Counted from the stretch's first letter, positions 11,577-23,693 are shown. The stretch: DNA of 64,000 nucleotides from Priapulus caudatus (GCF_000485595.1 NW_014577092.1:646190-710189); one strand, 5' to 3'. Translations and numbers: made by a program. The notes: generated by a model not told the origin, from the sequence alone.

Positions 11577-11586
11577 NNNNNNNNNN
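11577..11586. other. Assembly gap (10 N)
   Basis: Ten Ns follow directly on the 10-bp minisatellite. The sequence just after it carries a duplicated 50-bp stretch rich in CAAATGCAAAATCCC and GCAAACGCCACAACAC. The gap size is a placeholder. Confidence 0.95.
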
Positions 11587-11799
11587 TAATGCAAACGCCA
11601 CAACACAAATGCAAAATCCCACAACACAAAATTTTAATGCAAACGCCACAACACAAATGCAAAATCCCCTGCCCGCGCCCGCCTGTACTGTCTGTACTGG
11701 GCGCATTGTATCAGGAGTAGATAATCAGGATATCTTACTCCTATCATCTACTCCTGATTGTATACAGCTGTTAACCCTCCGCACACACGCTATCACGCT

Positions 11800-12195
11800 A
11801 TAATCATGGCCGGTAGGAAAGTGTATTTACCTATCATATCTCGCGAACTATGAGTTACGTTTCTAGAATTCCACATGCATGATGATACATGTTTTAGCAA
11901 TAATCTCTGAGTGTGTTGAGTTTATTGACGCACGATTAGCTTAATTAATTAGCTGTTATTCACGCGCGGTAATGCCCATAGGCTTATGCAGGCATAGTAG
12001 GCGTATGGCCAGTAGGAAAGTGTATTTACCTATCATATCTCGCGAACTATATAAGTTACGTTTCTAGAATTTTACATGCATGATGATACATGTTTTAGCA
12101 ATAATCTCTGAGTGTCGAGTTTATTGACGCACGATTAGTCTAAGTAATTAGCTGTTATTCACGCGCGGTAATGCCCATAGGCTTATTCAGGCGCT
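11800..12195. repeat. Tandem duplication of about 196 bp, with an inverted third copy at 13,340-13,600
   Basis: Two direct copies run from GGCCGGTAGGAAAGTGTATT to TGCCCATAGGCTTATGCAGG. They share TCATATCTCGCGAACTAT and ACATGCATGATGATACATGT. An inverted, more diverged copy occupies 13,340-13,600 (GTTTCTGCGAGATGATGGATAGGTAT). The CTC-rich tract lies between the direct pair and the inverted copy, giving a foldback layout. Confidence 0.75.
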
Positions 12196-12339
12196 GCTAT
12201 ATGGCCGGTAAGAAAGTGCAGTTACTATCACATGGAGCGAACGAGTTAAGATACAATTCTAAAAATCTTCATACGTACAAAGACATGGTTTATGATAGAG
12301 ACTGGTATGGAACAATAGGAACTTGGCTTCATTCAGTAG

Positions 12340-12605
12340 ATAGTGATATGAAATGTTAGAAGCTTAGCTTCAAACAGTAGTGATATGGGATGGTGGGACC
12401 CTGGCTTCATTCAGTAGAGAGTGATATTGAATGGTAGGACCTTAATTGGCTTCAAACAGTAGAGAGTGATATTGGATGGTAGGACCTTGGCTTCAATCAA
12501 TAGATTGCGATATGAAATGGTAGAAGCTTGGCTTCAAACAGTAGAAAGTGATATCGGATGGTAGGACCCTGGCTTCAATCAGTAGATAGTGATATAGGAT
12601 GACAA
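12340..12605. repeat. Minisatellite of about 41-62 bp units
   Basis: Several units are built on GTGATATTGGATGGTAGGAC, CTTGGCTTCAAACAGTAGA. Units alternate between a GGTAGGACC form and a GGTAGAAGC form, suggesting a higher-order dimer. Confidence 0.75.
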
Positions 12606-12613
12606 GATCATAG

Positions 12614-13322
12614 AGCCTCCTCCTTCTCCTTCTACTCCTCCTCCTTATCCCCCTTCTCTCCTCCTCCTCCTCTCCTCATCTTCCTCTTCCTCCTTTCCTC
12701 TTCCTGCTCCTCCTCCACTTCCTTTCCTCCTCCTCCTCCTCCTCTCCTCTCCTCCTTCTCCTCATCTCCTCCTCTCCTCCTCATCTCCTTCTCCTCTCCT
12801 CCTTCTTTTCTCTTCCTCCTCTTCCTCCTCTCAACCTCCTCTCCTCCTCCTCCTCCTCCTATCCTCCTCCTCTCCTCCTCCTTCTCCTCCTTTCCACTTC
12901 CTCCTCCTCTCATCCTCTTCCTCCTCCTCCTCCTCCTCCTCTCCTTCGCTCCTCTCCTCCTCATCACCTCCTGTCTCCTCCTCCTCCACCTCTCTCTTCC
13001 CCTCCTCTTCCCTTTCCTCCTCCTCCTCCACCTCTTTTCTACTTTCTCTCCTCCTCCTCCTCTTCCTCTCCTCCTCCTCCTCCTTCTCCTCCTCTCCTCC
13101 TCGCTCCTACTCTTCTTCTCTCCTCACATCCCTTCTGCCCTCTCACTCCTCCTCTCTTCTCCGCCTCTCCTCTCCTCCTCTTCTCTCATCCACCTCCTCC
13201 CTCCACCTCCTCCTCTTCCTCCTCTCCTCCCTCCTCCTCCTCCCTCCTCCTTCTCCTCCTCCTCCTCCACCTCCACCACCTCCTCCCCCACGTTCTCCCC
13301 TCCTCCGCGACCTCCTCCCTGT
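12614..13322. repeat. (TCC/CTC)n polypyrimidine tract, about 700 bp
   Basis: Almost pure pyrimidine on the plus strand, made of CTCCTC and TTCCTC words. Minus-strand Glu/Arg/Gly frames are low complexity. Long homopurine-homopyrimidine mirror sequence of this type can adopt triplex (H-DNA) structure. Confidence 0.95.
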
Positions 13323-13604
13323 ATCACATGTCAACATACGCGCGGTAACGTAATAGCTATGATCTCTGTGAAAGATTTGAGTTTATTGAAGCGGTGTATG
13401 AAAAGAAGTCAACGCGTGCCGGCGTGCATATTTGCTAATTAATTAGGCTACATCGTGCGTCATAAATTCGACACTTATACAGGATTATTGCTAGCACATC
13501 TGTATCATCAATGTGCCGTGTAGCAAATTCTAGAACGTAACTGCTATAGTTTCTGCGAGATGATGGATAGGTATAATATACGCAGCTTTCTTAGCCCATA
13601 TAGT

Positions 13605-14765
13605 GCAGTAGTGTGTGTCGGTGATAGCGTGTTGTGTAGAGTGAAGTGGGGGAGTTAATGTGGTTGTGTGTGTGTTGTGTGGTGTCGTGGTTGTAGTGTG
13701 TGTGCTGTTGAGTGCGTGCAGTGTTCGTCGGCGAGGCGGGCGCTTCAGGCATAGAGCTCGGACGGCGGTGGCAGTAAGGCGTGGATGCCTTACGGGAGGT
13801 TATTATCTTATCCTGATAGCAATTACGCGTGGTACAGCCAAGGTATCGGGGGGAGACGCCCGTGGGGCTGGTGATGAATTTACCGTGCGATCTTGTGTTG
13901 TGGTGTCGGTCTGCCTTTGTAGGGTTTCAGAGATAGAGCTGAATTGCTGGTGCCATTTGTGTGGTGTTACGCGGCAGGTTATAGTAAATAATAAGCAGAA
14001 ATAATATGTGATAAGTATATTTAAAGACCATGTAATATCAGGTTGGACAATTGCTTGCATTTCAATGTGTTCTGATGGCGTTGTTTGCTATTTGAGTTTT
14101 GCGATGGCGTGTTGCAGTGCCGGCGATGTTCGTGTAGTGCTGTGTGTGTGGTGTTGTCGAGCGTTGTGCCATCTTGTGATTTGTTGTTGTATGGTTTGTG
14201 CAGTTTTGTGTGGGCGGAATTTTGCAGATTTGTGTTGCGGACGATTTGATTATGTTGTGGGATTTGAATATTTGCTTTGTGTGTGGTGCTGGCCATCTCG
14301 GTGACGTGCTGCTGCGCATATGTGTGATAACCCCGTGCTAATCCTGGAAATTATTATGCGAATGGGCCGTTCCATTAGTACTTGTTTCAGTTCATGGCGT
14401 TGGCTACACATAATTACGTCTGCAAGAGAGATACGGCGCCGCATACATGAAGGAGGACAGGTCAAAACGTCAGTCATCGGTAGCTTTACAACGAATTTGC
14501 GATCGCTCGGTGCCAGGTGTCAATACAGCGCCGTATTGCCAATTTGAAATGCGGCCCAGGTACCTCGGGGCGGAGGTGGAAGGGACGCAAAAGTACGCTA
14601 CGACGAAAAAAACGTGGTGTGCCATGTGTGGTAACAACGGTAACAACAGCTATACAACAGGTGTGTGATATGTAATAACGAGAAACACAGTAACAGCCAA
14701 TATAGACAACAGTAACTGAAGCATCGGAGAGCACAGACCTCCACGCACAGGCAGCTGAATTCTCT
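13605..14765. other. GT-rich intron, nothing recognisable
   Basis: G+T-rich on the plus strand with frames open for up to 114 codons at 13,660-14,004 and 98 at 14,008-14,304. Their composition (Val, Cys, Leu from GTG/TGT words) follows from the base skew. No domain or splice-supported exon was recognised. Confidence 0.4.
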
Positions 14766-14769
14766 CACT

Positions 14770-15118
14770 GTTAAAATTTTTATTAATGAATTAATTAATT
14801 AAGTGCAAATTTTATTAATAAATAAATAAATAATTATAATTAATTGGATCCGGATCACCACCAAAATATAATCAATTCTAAGTTACGCCATTTCTGACCT
14901 ATCCTGAAAATTTTATTTATTAATTAATTAGTTAATTAATTAATTGATTGTGCTCGCTCGTCCACCAAAATGTAATCAATTCTAAGTTACCCCATTTCTG
15001 ACCTATCCTGAAAATTTAATTAATTAAATTAATTCATTAATTAATTAATTGATCCGGATCATTACAAAATCTCCTCAATCTAAGTTAGGCGATTTCTGAC
15101 CTATCCTGAAAATTTATG
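14770..15118. repeat. Tandem repeat of about 100 bp, three copies, AT-rich
   Basis: Each copy contains ACCAAAATATAATCAATTCT, AAGTTACGCCATTTCTGACC and TATCCTGAAAATTT, followed by a variable TAATTAAT run. The three cores lie at about 14,858, 14,962 and 15,060. Confidence 0.8.
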
Positions 15119-15423
15119 ACAATCCGTCCATGACTTTTTTAGTTAGGCTGTACACAAACAAACAAACGCACAAACCCAATGTCAGGATACGTCTCACACA
15201 AACAGCCCGACCTGGTCCGTGATAACACATTAATTCTGCCAACGCCCTTTGCGGAGGTATTTCTCTTATTTGGACTAAGGTAATAACCAGTTACACATGT
15301 GTATACACGGAGCAGTATTATAAGAGCCGATGGTGGGAGCGAGAAGAGCACGGTAGTTCGTGGAGAAAGGCATCGTTGCAGTTCCGCGTGCAGGACAGTA
15401 TGGCACCTACTAATACAATACAA

Positions 15424-15925
15424 CACACACACACACACACACACACACAATCACGTGCTGCAGCATTTAGTGGTGTGGCATGGTGTTAGCTGATTTACTA
15501 TTGAACACCACACACTACCACACAACACACCACACGACACACACACAGTACTACACACACATACACACACACACACACAACGAACACACACACACACACA
15601 CCATACAGCGCACGCACGCCGCACGCCGCACGCACGCACGCACGCGACACACACACACACACACACACATCCACCACGACTACACACAGGACTGCATACG
15701 CCCCGGCATAACGAGAATTGAAAGTAATAACGCGATATTACTTGGTGTTTATTTTCTCATCTTTTCTTTATTTTAATTACTTACTGCGGACTACCCCGCT
15801 AATTCCTCGGAACACTATATTATCGCGTTCTAAACAGAGGCGTCCCACTGCCACATACACGATAGGCCCCGCACGCACGCGCGCGCACGCGACTGCACGC
15901 ATCACGCACGCACAGCAACTCACGC

Positions 15926-15976
<51 letters not shown>

Positions 15977-16256
15977 CACACACTAACACACAGGCCTGCA
16001 TGCGCCCCCGCAATAACGAGAATTGAAAGTAACGCGATATTACTTGCGTTTTATTTTCTCATCTTTGCTTATTTTATTTAACTTACTCGTGACTACCCGC
16101 TATTTCTCGGACCACTCATTATCCGTTCTTAACGGGTCCCACTGACACAATACACGTAGGCACAACGCACGCCACGCGCGCGGCCACGCAACGCACGTAA
16201 CGCTACGCACGCACTACACACACGAACACACACACAAGCACACACACACACACACA

Positions 16257-16299
<43 letters not shown>

Positions 16300-16300
16300 C
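15424..16300. repeat. CA/CACG microsatellites with a local tandem duplication
   Basis: CA runs occur at about 15,424-15,450, 15,540-15,670, 15,925-15,975 and 16,210-16,296, with CACG/CGCA runs between. The non-repetitive passage starting AACGAGAATTGAAAGTAA occurs twice (about 15,710 and 16,015), each followed by GCGATATTACTTG and TTTATTTTCTCATC. The second copy has more indels. This leads into the noisy duplicate segment. Confidence 0.8.
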
Positions 16301-18700
16301 ACACCCAGGCACACATGTATATAATATATACCCCCAATTTTCGCAGTCCGGTGAAAATCTCGCGTTGGTCTCTCCGCCGTAATCTAGCAATATCAACTGT
16401 CCCTTTTTTATCTGTTAGTGGCTGATTTTATACCCCGCTACTACCACCCATGCGCTACACTAAATAATTACATCAGCTAAATATCCATATTTCGGGAATT
16501 CGAAAGCCAGAGACAATTATTCGTCGAACCATCGCACCTATCGTTTTCGCTATATATTAGGTAAGTCATATTGGACCTGCCGCGCCTATTTTTTTCCTCT
16601 TGCTAATAACCACATCTACTTTCATACAGAAGCAGCAAGAAAGCGCCTGTGTTAACCTAGCCATATCACGTCTCTGTTAAGTATACGTTACTTCATGCAT
16701 CTACAGACGAACTGGCAGTAACAATATAAAATCAGAATGTATAATATAGTCTACATATATAATATAGAATAAAATGAAATCAAATGCTGTGCGAACCAAC
16801 ATAAAATAATTGTAACGTAGCTAGAAATAATATTCGTAAACTAGCAAGTGAGGCCTAGTCGACATGATGAATTAGCATGATATATATGGGGCGACCGGTC
16901 ACTCCAGTCATTTCAAATTTTCCAAAGTTTCATTTTTTGTACCAATTTGAAGTAGGATCTATAGAACCAATTTTGGTTCGGTGTCAAGCCACTCAGAGAA
17001 ATTTCTTTTTTTACCAATTTTCTAAAAGACATGCACCATTGAAAATCGTGAATTCCTTGTATTTTTAATAAAAGCTCATATTTCACTAATTTGCTATAAT
17101 ATATAGCAGAACATTGAAATAGGAGCAGTGATTGTTTGAAATCAGTAAATAGGATTTGCGTTTATTGAAAGGCGTAAACATAATAACGTAACCTGGCTGT
17201 ATAGTATTGTAGAAATGCTGCATGGTAAAGTAATTCTGCAGACAGACTTGCGTTTTCCTAGGTATCGGTATCGGGTTCCTTGCAGTGTGCAAAGAAATGA
17301 TATGAAAATATCGTAGGCTGCAGATTATTTTAAGGTTGCGCAGTAGAATGAACGGGGTTTGCCTCTCTGTTTCTCCTTAGCCGAGCCGCCGCCACTATCG
17401 CAACAAACCGAGACCGGTTGACGGGAATCCTGTTAGCTGATTGTGTTAATTGTGGTTTTTCGTGTTTCTACATAACCTGTCGTAGAAAATGAAATCGATT
17501 AGCCTAAAACCAGGCGCCTAGGCGTCCAGTCTGTATGCGATGTATAGTTAGTGTCGCTTGCGGTGCTGCGATCAGATTCGAGCCACCAGCTTAAACTGGA
17601 ATCCGGATCCTTGAATCGGAATAAACCTAAACAGTTCCGTATATTCCCCGCTCGATTACTGACGTATCACAGCGCAGTTCACTGCTGTGCAATGTATAGC
17701 TAGTGTCCGGCGCTCCGATCAGATTTGAGCAACCAAATAAATCGGAATCAAACCTAAACAGTCTCGAATATTTCCGCTCGATTACTGACAGCGCAGTTCA
17801 CTGCTAGTCGCAGACAATCAATTCCACCGACTTCCGCTACTTACCACCTGACTATAATATATATATACTAAGTCTAATATATCAAAGACTACTATAACAC
17901 TAGCCCGACCAGGCTGTGCGACGGATGTCTATACAATAGGTATCCTAACCTAGCGATACCGTTTCTTGCGGCTACTATAACACCATTCTGATTGACTGGA
18001 AGTGATGTAGAGAGTAGTTTATAAATAGGTTGACTGACAGCCAGCCGAAAATTCTGTCGAGAGGTCTGAGCAATGGTAAGTGAATAGGACCGATATTGTA
18101 TCAGCGTGAAATGACTGCCACCCCAACCCATGCCACTAATCTGCCTACACGTGCACACTGCATGCGACTAGTCTAAACACATTTCCATCAGGTTGAAGAT
18201 CGATGACATCAGGAGTGCACGAAAAACAACGACTTGTTGTTATTCACTCCAGTGATATCTTTACTGCAGTTTGTACTAACCATTTCATGCATAATAAACG
18301 ATCCTGTAACAATACAGTCCCCACTAAAAGGTGACGTAAGCAATTACCCTCCCACCCCCACCCCACCACCGGCGCACACAGCACACACACACCAACACAA
18401 CAACCACACACACACACCCGACACGCAAGTGCGCACGCGCGAACGCCTACCCGACGTGTGCGTAGAGCAGGATGTCCTGTTGTCGAAGAGGTTTACGTAA
18501 GGGAACAGCATGAGGAAGGCGTAGATGGCGACCAAGCTGGATAGCAGCATCAGCTTGAGCCAGCTGGCAACGACCAGGTAGACTGCACAGCATCATCACA
18601 GCATGACACAGAAGGTGAAATACTGCAACAACGGCCAACGCAAGATGAGCTGCTATTCATGAAACAGGATATATAGACACTAATATATATATATATATAT
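16260..18700. repeat. Indel-rich second copy of 7,725-10,170 (probable assembly artefact)
   Basis: Same order and orientation as 7,725-10,170, including both CA runs, the tandem pair now at 17,535-17,805 and the TM10-11 exon. Differences are mostly single-base gains and losses scattered evenly through intron and exon, for example TTGTTGTCG to TGTTGTCG in the exon. Even scatter of indels regardless of function is what uncorrected long-read sequence looks like, not what a constrained or slowly decaying duplicate looks like. A divergent haplotype retained in the assembly is the alternative. Confidence 0.8.
18448..18630 (-). pseudogene. Frame-broken copy of the TM10-11 exon
   Basis: Duplicate of 9,913-10,088 inside the noisy segment. 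At least two deletions shift the frame (loss of one base at FDNKD, and losses in the CVMLVMMACAVY region), so it is split into two frames. The flanking acceptor and GTAGGC donor survive. If it were spliced between 20,029 and 10,088 it would disrupt the protein. I consider it an assembly artefact before a true pseudoexon. Confidence 0.75.
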
Positions 18701-18703
18701 TAT

Positions 18704-19480
18704 ATCAGGAGTAGATAATAGGGAAGGAGTGTGACATCAATAAAACAAGGGAAATTCGTCATTTACTAGCCTGAAACCTACGATTTACTACGCGTAACTC
18801 ATCCAACTTGAGCACAAATCCGTACACAGTACATTCGCTGCAGCATCGTGCGAAATCGTTTCCTCGTTTATACAAGCAATCGGAGATACAGACTAAAACG
18901 TACGACACGATATCCATTCTTTGGCCATCAATCCAGCGTATTCCCCGCCTCTATTCAAACAAAAGGCAGCTACCTAACGCGCTATCTGCTAACTCGGCGA
19001 GGCATGTGGCTCGCTGGGAGATTAGGCTCAACACTCGCGAGATAACTTTGACCGGTCACAGCTACACAGGCATACCGGGTACAGCAGCCCACCTCTGCAC
19101 ATACCTGTCATGCCCTCACGCAGCACTGCGAACCGCAATCAGCAGCAGCTGATCGGCTCAAATCTCCCAGCCAGCCACATTGCCCGCCGAGTTAGCAAGC
19201 TGTGGTTAGGTAGCTGCTTTTGTTTTAATAGAGGGGGCAATGGGCTTGGATTTGATGCCAAAGATGGATAAATCGTGTCGTACGTTTTTAGTCTGTATCT
19301 CCGGATTGCTTGTGTAAACGAGGAAACGATTTCGCACGTGACTAGGCGAATGGTACTGTGTACGATTTGAGCTCAAGTTGGATGAGTTACGCGTAGTAAA
19401 TCGTAGGTTTTAAGGCTAGTAAATGACGAATTGTCCTTGTTTATTGATGTCACACTCGTTCCCTATTATCTACTCCTGAT
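18704..19480. mobile_element. Full-length TIR/foldback element, ATCAGGAGTAGATAATAGGG family
   Basis: It starts ATCAGGAGTAGATAATAGGG and AAGGAGTGTGACATCAATAA and ends with the inverse (TTATTGATGTCACACTCGTT, CCCTATTATCTACTCCTGAT). The arms are several hundred bp and share AAATTCGTCATTTACTAGCC and CGTACGACACGAT. Both ends abut TA-rich sequence, consistent with insertion into AT repeats. Relatives: 57,643-58,232 (clean), 45,838-46,445 (noisy inverted copy of that one) and 10,230-10,708 (partial). Non-coding, so it would depend on a transposase encoded elsewhere. Confidence 0.8.
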
Positions 19481-20028
19481 ATATATGTATAAATAAACAA
19501 ATATATAAATAAATATATATATATAGTTATATATAGTTAGCATACTTCGCCGATCTTCATTAGATCTCACATACACACGTACGCAAAAATGGCTGTTATT
19601 TATGAAACATGATATATAGACACAAATAAATAAATAAATAAATAAATATATATATATATGTATATATAAACAAATATATAAATAGATAAATATATATATA
19701 TAGTTATATATATAGTTATCATACTTCGACGAACTTCATTAGATCACACGTACGCCCGCCCGCGCACACGCACACACGCACGCACACACGCACGCACACA
19801 TATACATTGTAGACCTTTCTATACCTGGTTCATATATGCTGTCTTCCTGCCTATGTGTGCGTGCGTGAGTGCGAGTGTGTTGCCCTTGAGTGTATGCCAA
19901 AGATCAGAGCACATGTACGCAAGTCGACTGCATTAGGAGCACCAAATTTTGCAGGCTTCTTTATTTCTCAACAAAAAAACTCTCAACGGTATCTCTCATG
20001 TGATCGGCCGTGTGCAGGTTGCCGTTAC
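19481..20028. other. AT-rich intron with a duplicated block of about 180 bp
   Basis: TATATAGTTATATATAGTTA, CATACTTCG.CGA.CTTCAT and TAGATC.CA occur twice (about 19,524 and 19,700). A copy of ATGAAACATGATATATAGAC lies between them and is also present upstream of the TM10-11 exon at about 10,122. CACG repeats occupy about 19,755-19,800. No further exon was seen. Confidence 0.5.
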
Positions 20029-20187
20029 CTCTGGAAAGTGCGTCGTGCCATCAGGGTGACACAAGGACGTTTCGACGCCCAGAGTTATCTCCGACACATT
20101 GCTGATGTAATAGGTGATGTTGTCCAGTCCAGTCGTATTGTAGTAATATTCCATGCACTCAGGCAAACCGACCGCGTCCAACGCAAA
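20029..20187 (-). CDS. ADCY5/6: ADCY5/6 exon: extracellular loop between TM9 and TM10
   Basis: 53 codons, phase 0 at both ends; acceptor CCCACTTCAG before TTTGCGTTG, donor GAG|GTAACG. It encodes FALDAVGLPECMEYYYNTTG, then LDNITYYISNVSEITLGVET and SLCHPDGTTHFPE. The loop holds three N-glycosylation sequons (NTT, NIT, NVS) and two cysteines, as expected for the glycosylated M2 loop of adenylyl cyclases. FPE at the end followed by YF in the next exon is the same junction as in vertebrate ADCY5/6. It joins in frame to 20,915-21,031 (upstream) and 9,913-10,088 (downstream). The loop sequence itself is poorly conserved across the family. Confidence 0.9.
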
Positions 20188-20914
20188 CTGAAGTGGGTCA
20201 AACACGGATGAAAAAATACGAAGGAGAATATTGTTGTTGAAGAGCAATTTTGGCGCGATGAGAATAGTAGACGCATTCATTCAAACCGGCGCGATCGCCG
20301 ATTACAAAAAAGCTGCTTACTTGTAACACGTCTTCACTTCAATTTATGATACGTGGCAATGTAATAGCATTGCACGCTGATCGATAAATTGACAGAAAGT
20401 TATTCTAAGCCTTTAGCTACGGGCAAAAGCACACTCATACAGTCATTGACATGTATCAGCACATCAAATGCAAAAATAGTGCACAATATGTATATGCATG
20501 TGTATGCGTATGTATGTATGTGTATAGTATACGTGTAATATGTATATTTATATGTATATGTGCTAATGCCTATCTATTTTTCTGCTATACTGTACTTATT
20601 TCATAGGTGCAAATATGTTCTGAGATTTTCTATAACATTACCTCATTATTACCTCTATAACTTTCATATACGCTAGAGAATATGCTCTATAATCTCCCAC
20701 TTCGCTAATACCACCTACTTCTTCATAACTTTCGTTATGCTTCCCTTTACACTACTTCCTATACGTTCTCCAACATTTTCCCCTGCACTTTCTTCAACTT
20801 CCTGCTAGATTATACTCTCTTTCTGATCCGCTAAGACAGCCACCTGCCTGTTAACATATCTCCTAAAATCTGCTAATATCTGTCAATACCTGCTAATATA
20901 TCTATATTACTTAC
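20188..20914. other. Intron, no feature
   Basis: AT-rich. It has a TATG/TGTA-rich stretch at about 20,485-20,570 and a degenerate repetition of CTTC-TATAC words at 20,640-20,830. No coding was seen. Confidence 0.5.
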
Positions 20915-21031
20915 CAGGTTGCAGAATGATGTGAGAGAAAGCAGGGCGATGAATATGCTAGCCACAAGTTGACACAGCGGGCGACTGCTACAGATCCTAC
21001 TGGATATGAGCTTGAGAATCGCTGGAGGTAA
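20915..21031 (-). CDS. ADCY5/6: ADCY5/6 exon: pre-TM9 segment and TM9
   Basis: 39 codons, phase 0 at both ends; acceptor TATTTCGCAG, donor CTG|GTAAGT (near-consensus). It encodes LPPAILKLISSRICSSRPLC followed by QLVASIFIALLSLTSFCNL, the second being a membrane helix. Vertebrate ADCY5/6 have the similar order of a basic amphipathic stretch (RKIVRS) and then TM9. It joins in frame to the loop exon at 20,029-20,187. The exon before it in the transcript (TM8) was not found: the TM7 exon ends in phase 2 while this one begins in phase 0. Confidence 0.85.
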
Positions 21032-21508
21032 CTGCGAAATAGACAAAACAAGTGAATGCTGTAGCTGAAGGGCGATTGATCGAAGATCGCGGACTGTGCA
21101 CGCTAGTGTGTGTGCAGAGGTGTGACATGAGGATCCAGGTATTGAAGGCGCATATGTGCGCGGTACCATTTAATACTCCCTTGGAAGATGGTCAGAAAAT
21201 AACAAAAGCAGTGGCAGCACAATCAAGCTGCTACAACCATATCGCATAGGGTACGTCTTAAAAAAATCAACAAGAAAGGTAGGCTCACCCTGACTAAGAT
21301 TCAGAGATAGAAATCTAACAGTATAGCATGATTGGTCGACGTCATTAAATGGCAAAATGCCAGGCGTACTATTTTGCACGCGATTCGACCGACGGCAGAA
21401 AGTGCCCTGATATTCCAAGCGGGCGCGGGCGGTAAGTCGGTGAAGAGTAGATCGAAGAGTGCGTATGCATATACACATGTTGTAAATATAGACAATATAT
21501 GACGATAT

Positions 21509-22008
21509 AAGCCCGGCGCACACGTGAGTAATTTTACTCAAGTAAAATCATGCATGCGTCTAAATACTCACGCGAAATATTTTCAGCGTCCGCCGCACAC
21601 GTGAGTAAAATTACTCAAGGTATAAGTGGTAATGTAGATCACGTGACTGTGCGCAGCCAATACTGGGCGCAGTCATCTTTAACATGATTTAAACGCATGC
21701 GCTGTGAGTACACGTGTTGAGTAAATTTACACAGCTAGCGCGCACACGTTGAGTATTTTGACGCATGAGTCAAAAATTATCAAACATGTTTGATATTGAG
21801 TTTCTTGATGCATGCGTCAGAAAACTCAACGAAAATCCGGCGCACACGTGAATATTTTGACGCATGAGTCAAAAATTATCAAACATGTTTGATATTGAGT
21901 TTCTTGATGCATGCGTCAGAAAACTCAACGAAAATCCAGCGCACACGTGAATATTTTGACGCATGCATCATTTTACCGAGTAAAATTACTCACGTGTGCG
22001 CCGGGCTT
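21509..22008. mobile_element. TIR element, AAGCCCGGCGCACACGTGAG family
   Basis: The termini are AAGCCCGGCGCACACGTGAG and its inverse. The interior repeats GAGTAAAATTACTC and GACGCATGCGTC palindromes, with GCGCAGCCAATACTGGGCGC in the centre. A 95-bp internal piece (TATTTTGACGCATGAGTCAA to GAAAATCCGGCGCACACGTG) is present twice, which makes this copy longer than the 290-bp relative at 55,321-55,610. Flanks read TAT..AATA; a TAA-type 3-bp target duplication, as in Harbinger-like MITEs, is possible but not proven. Confidence 0.8.
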
Positions 22009-23690
22009 AATAGACATCGGCGCCCATGGTGGCGCCGTCTATAGTGACGCGTGGTTGTAGACATGCGTTACACAAACATACAAAATCTAATATTTAAATA
22101 ATTTTTTATCCAACCACTGCATGGAAAGAAAATTAAGAAAGCCATAACCACAAGAGAATTGTGAAGTAAACGCGACGACATATCCCCTTACATGCATGCT
22201 GTCGGGGCAGTTCAATGTTATTTATGTCTACATAAACCAAATCAATAAACATTATTATCTCTGCATCTAGCAAATCCATGAACATTCTTTAAATGCATCC
22301 AACAAATTATTAAACAGCCCATGTCTGCATCCACCAAATTCCTGAAGAGTCTATGGTTGCACCCACCAAATTAATAAACAGTCTATGTATGCTTCCAGCT
22401 AATTAATACACATTCTATATATGTAATAACGCTCTGCATTGTCAGCAGCGAGTGCGTTGGACAGCATTTACAAGACACAGATTTACAACCTAACTAGTAT
22501 ATTATTTCTCTGGCTCTAACACTAGTATAGGCCGGTGTATTATGCGGGATAAAAGTGATTATCCATAAAAGTAATAACGTATTGCTTGCTGCTTAGCAGT
22601 AATGGGCTAATTCCTAGTCTGATGGGCTGCAGATGAGGGCCGGATTTCCTATAGTGACATAGGCAGTGCATTTGCCGGGAAACACGAGGCAGCACGGGAG
22701 CTGGCATTTTCTAATCTCTGCGCGCGTCCTCTTTCAACGCGATTTTTTGTCCAGGAAATATTCACGCATTATTCCAATCACTGTAAAACCGCAATTGGCT
22801 TATGTCGGTGGTGCAGACTGCTACGTAAAAAACTGCTGCGTGCGCGTTTAAATCGACGCAGTGTGTGACATTTACGACAGGATGTGCACATCTATGATGT
22901 GTACACAGCACTCGGGAAGGTAGGCCGAGTTGCCGTAATGTGCTTTTTAGTAAAACTTTAATTAGCTTACACAAACCTATCGCGTTCATAGCAACAAACT
23001 TATTCAATTTTCTAACTAATACTCACAGCATCCTATAAACCTCCTATTAATAGAATTTATCGTATTAATTATTATTTACGAGTACTTGCGTTCGCGTGAG
23101 TAGTTTTGATTTTAATGCTATATTTCACTTAATTCACGTTATAAATTACTCAACATCATTGACAATTGAGTTCAAAGCAGGTCGACAAATATTTCTTATT
23201 TTCTTATCGTACAATTTATCTCACGATTGCCATGAACAGTGCGGCGCTATCGTGTAGGAAGGTTTGTGCAAACGGGCGTAGTGTACAATATAGACAGATT
23301 TATTATTAACTAGACGTTTTGCAACTCTACAAGTGACTATAGCGAGTTGAGGCGATACAACCCAATGGGAAGGAGGGTGGATAACTGTACTGTAACAGTG
23401 TAAAATTAAGCTCGTGTACTATAAGACTTAATAATCAAATGAATAGCAATTCGAAGACTTCTATCAGCGCAGTTCTGCGAGAGAATGTCTCTGCATTTGG
23501 TACGTTTGGCTAGCGCCGACCAAGGACAAATGTCAAAATTCTACGTAATTGCGGAAGAGTTGTGTCAGAGTTGCAAATGGAGCTTGATACATAGTCGGCA
23601 AGTAAAAGGGTAATAGCGCCTGAAACGCACTAACGTAACGCCTAACGTAAATATGCGAACCCACGCACGCACACACGCATGCTCGCACGC
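22009..23690. other. Intron; short repeated phrases only
   Basis: 22,215-22,430 repeats GCATCCA(C/A)CAAATT and AATAAACA(G/T)TCTATG at intervals of about 50 bp, an old tandem array. Elsewhere nothing is recognised. This is where the TM8 exon should lie, but I found no suitable minus-strand frame with splice sites. Confidence 0.5.
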
Positions 23691-23693
23691 ACG

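Noticed and set aside
10757-11803. Open frames up to 180 codons with Cys-Val-Tyr-Arg periodicity
   Set aside because: A 10-bp repeat keeps all three frames open with the same peptide pattern; no start, splice or domain evidence.
21190-21300. Hydrophobic minus-strand stretch (SSLIVLPLLLLFSDHLP) as the missing TM8 exon
   Set aside because: The acceptor phase would be wrong (needs one leading base) and there is no GT donor after the helix; similarity to TM8 is not evident.
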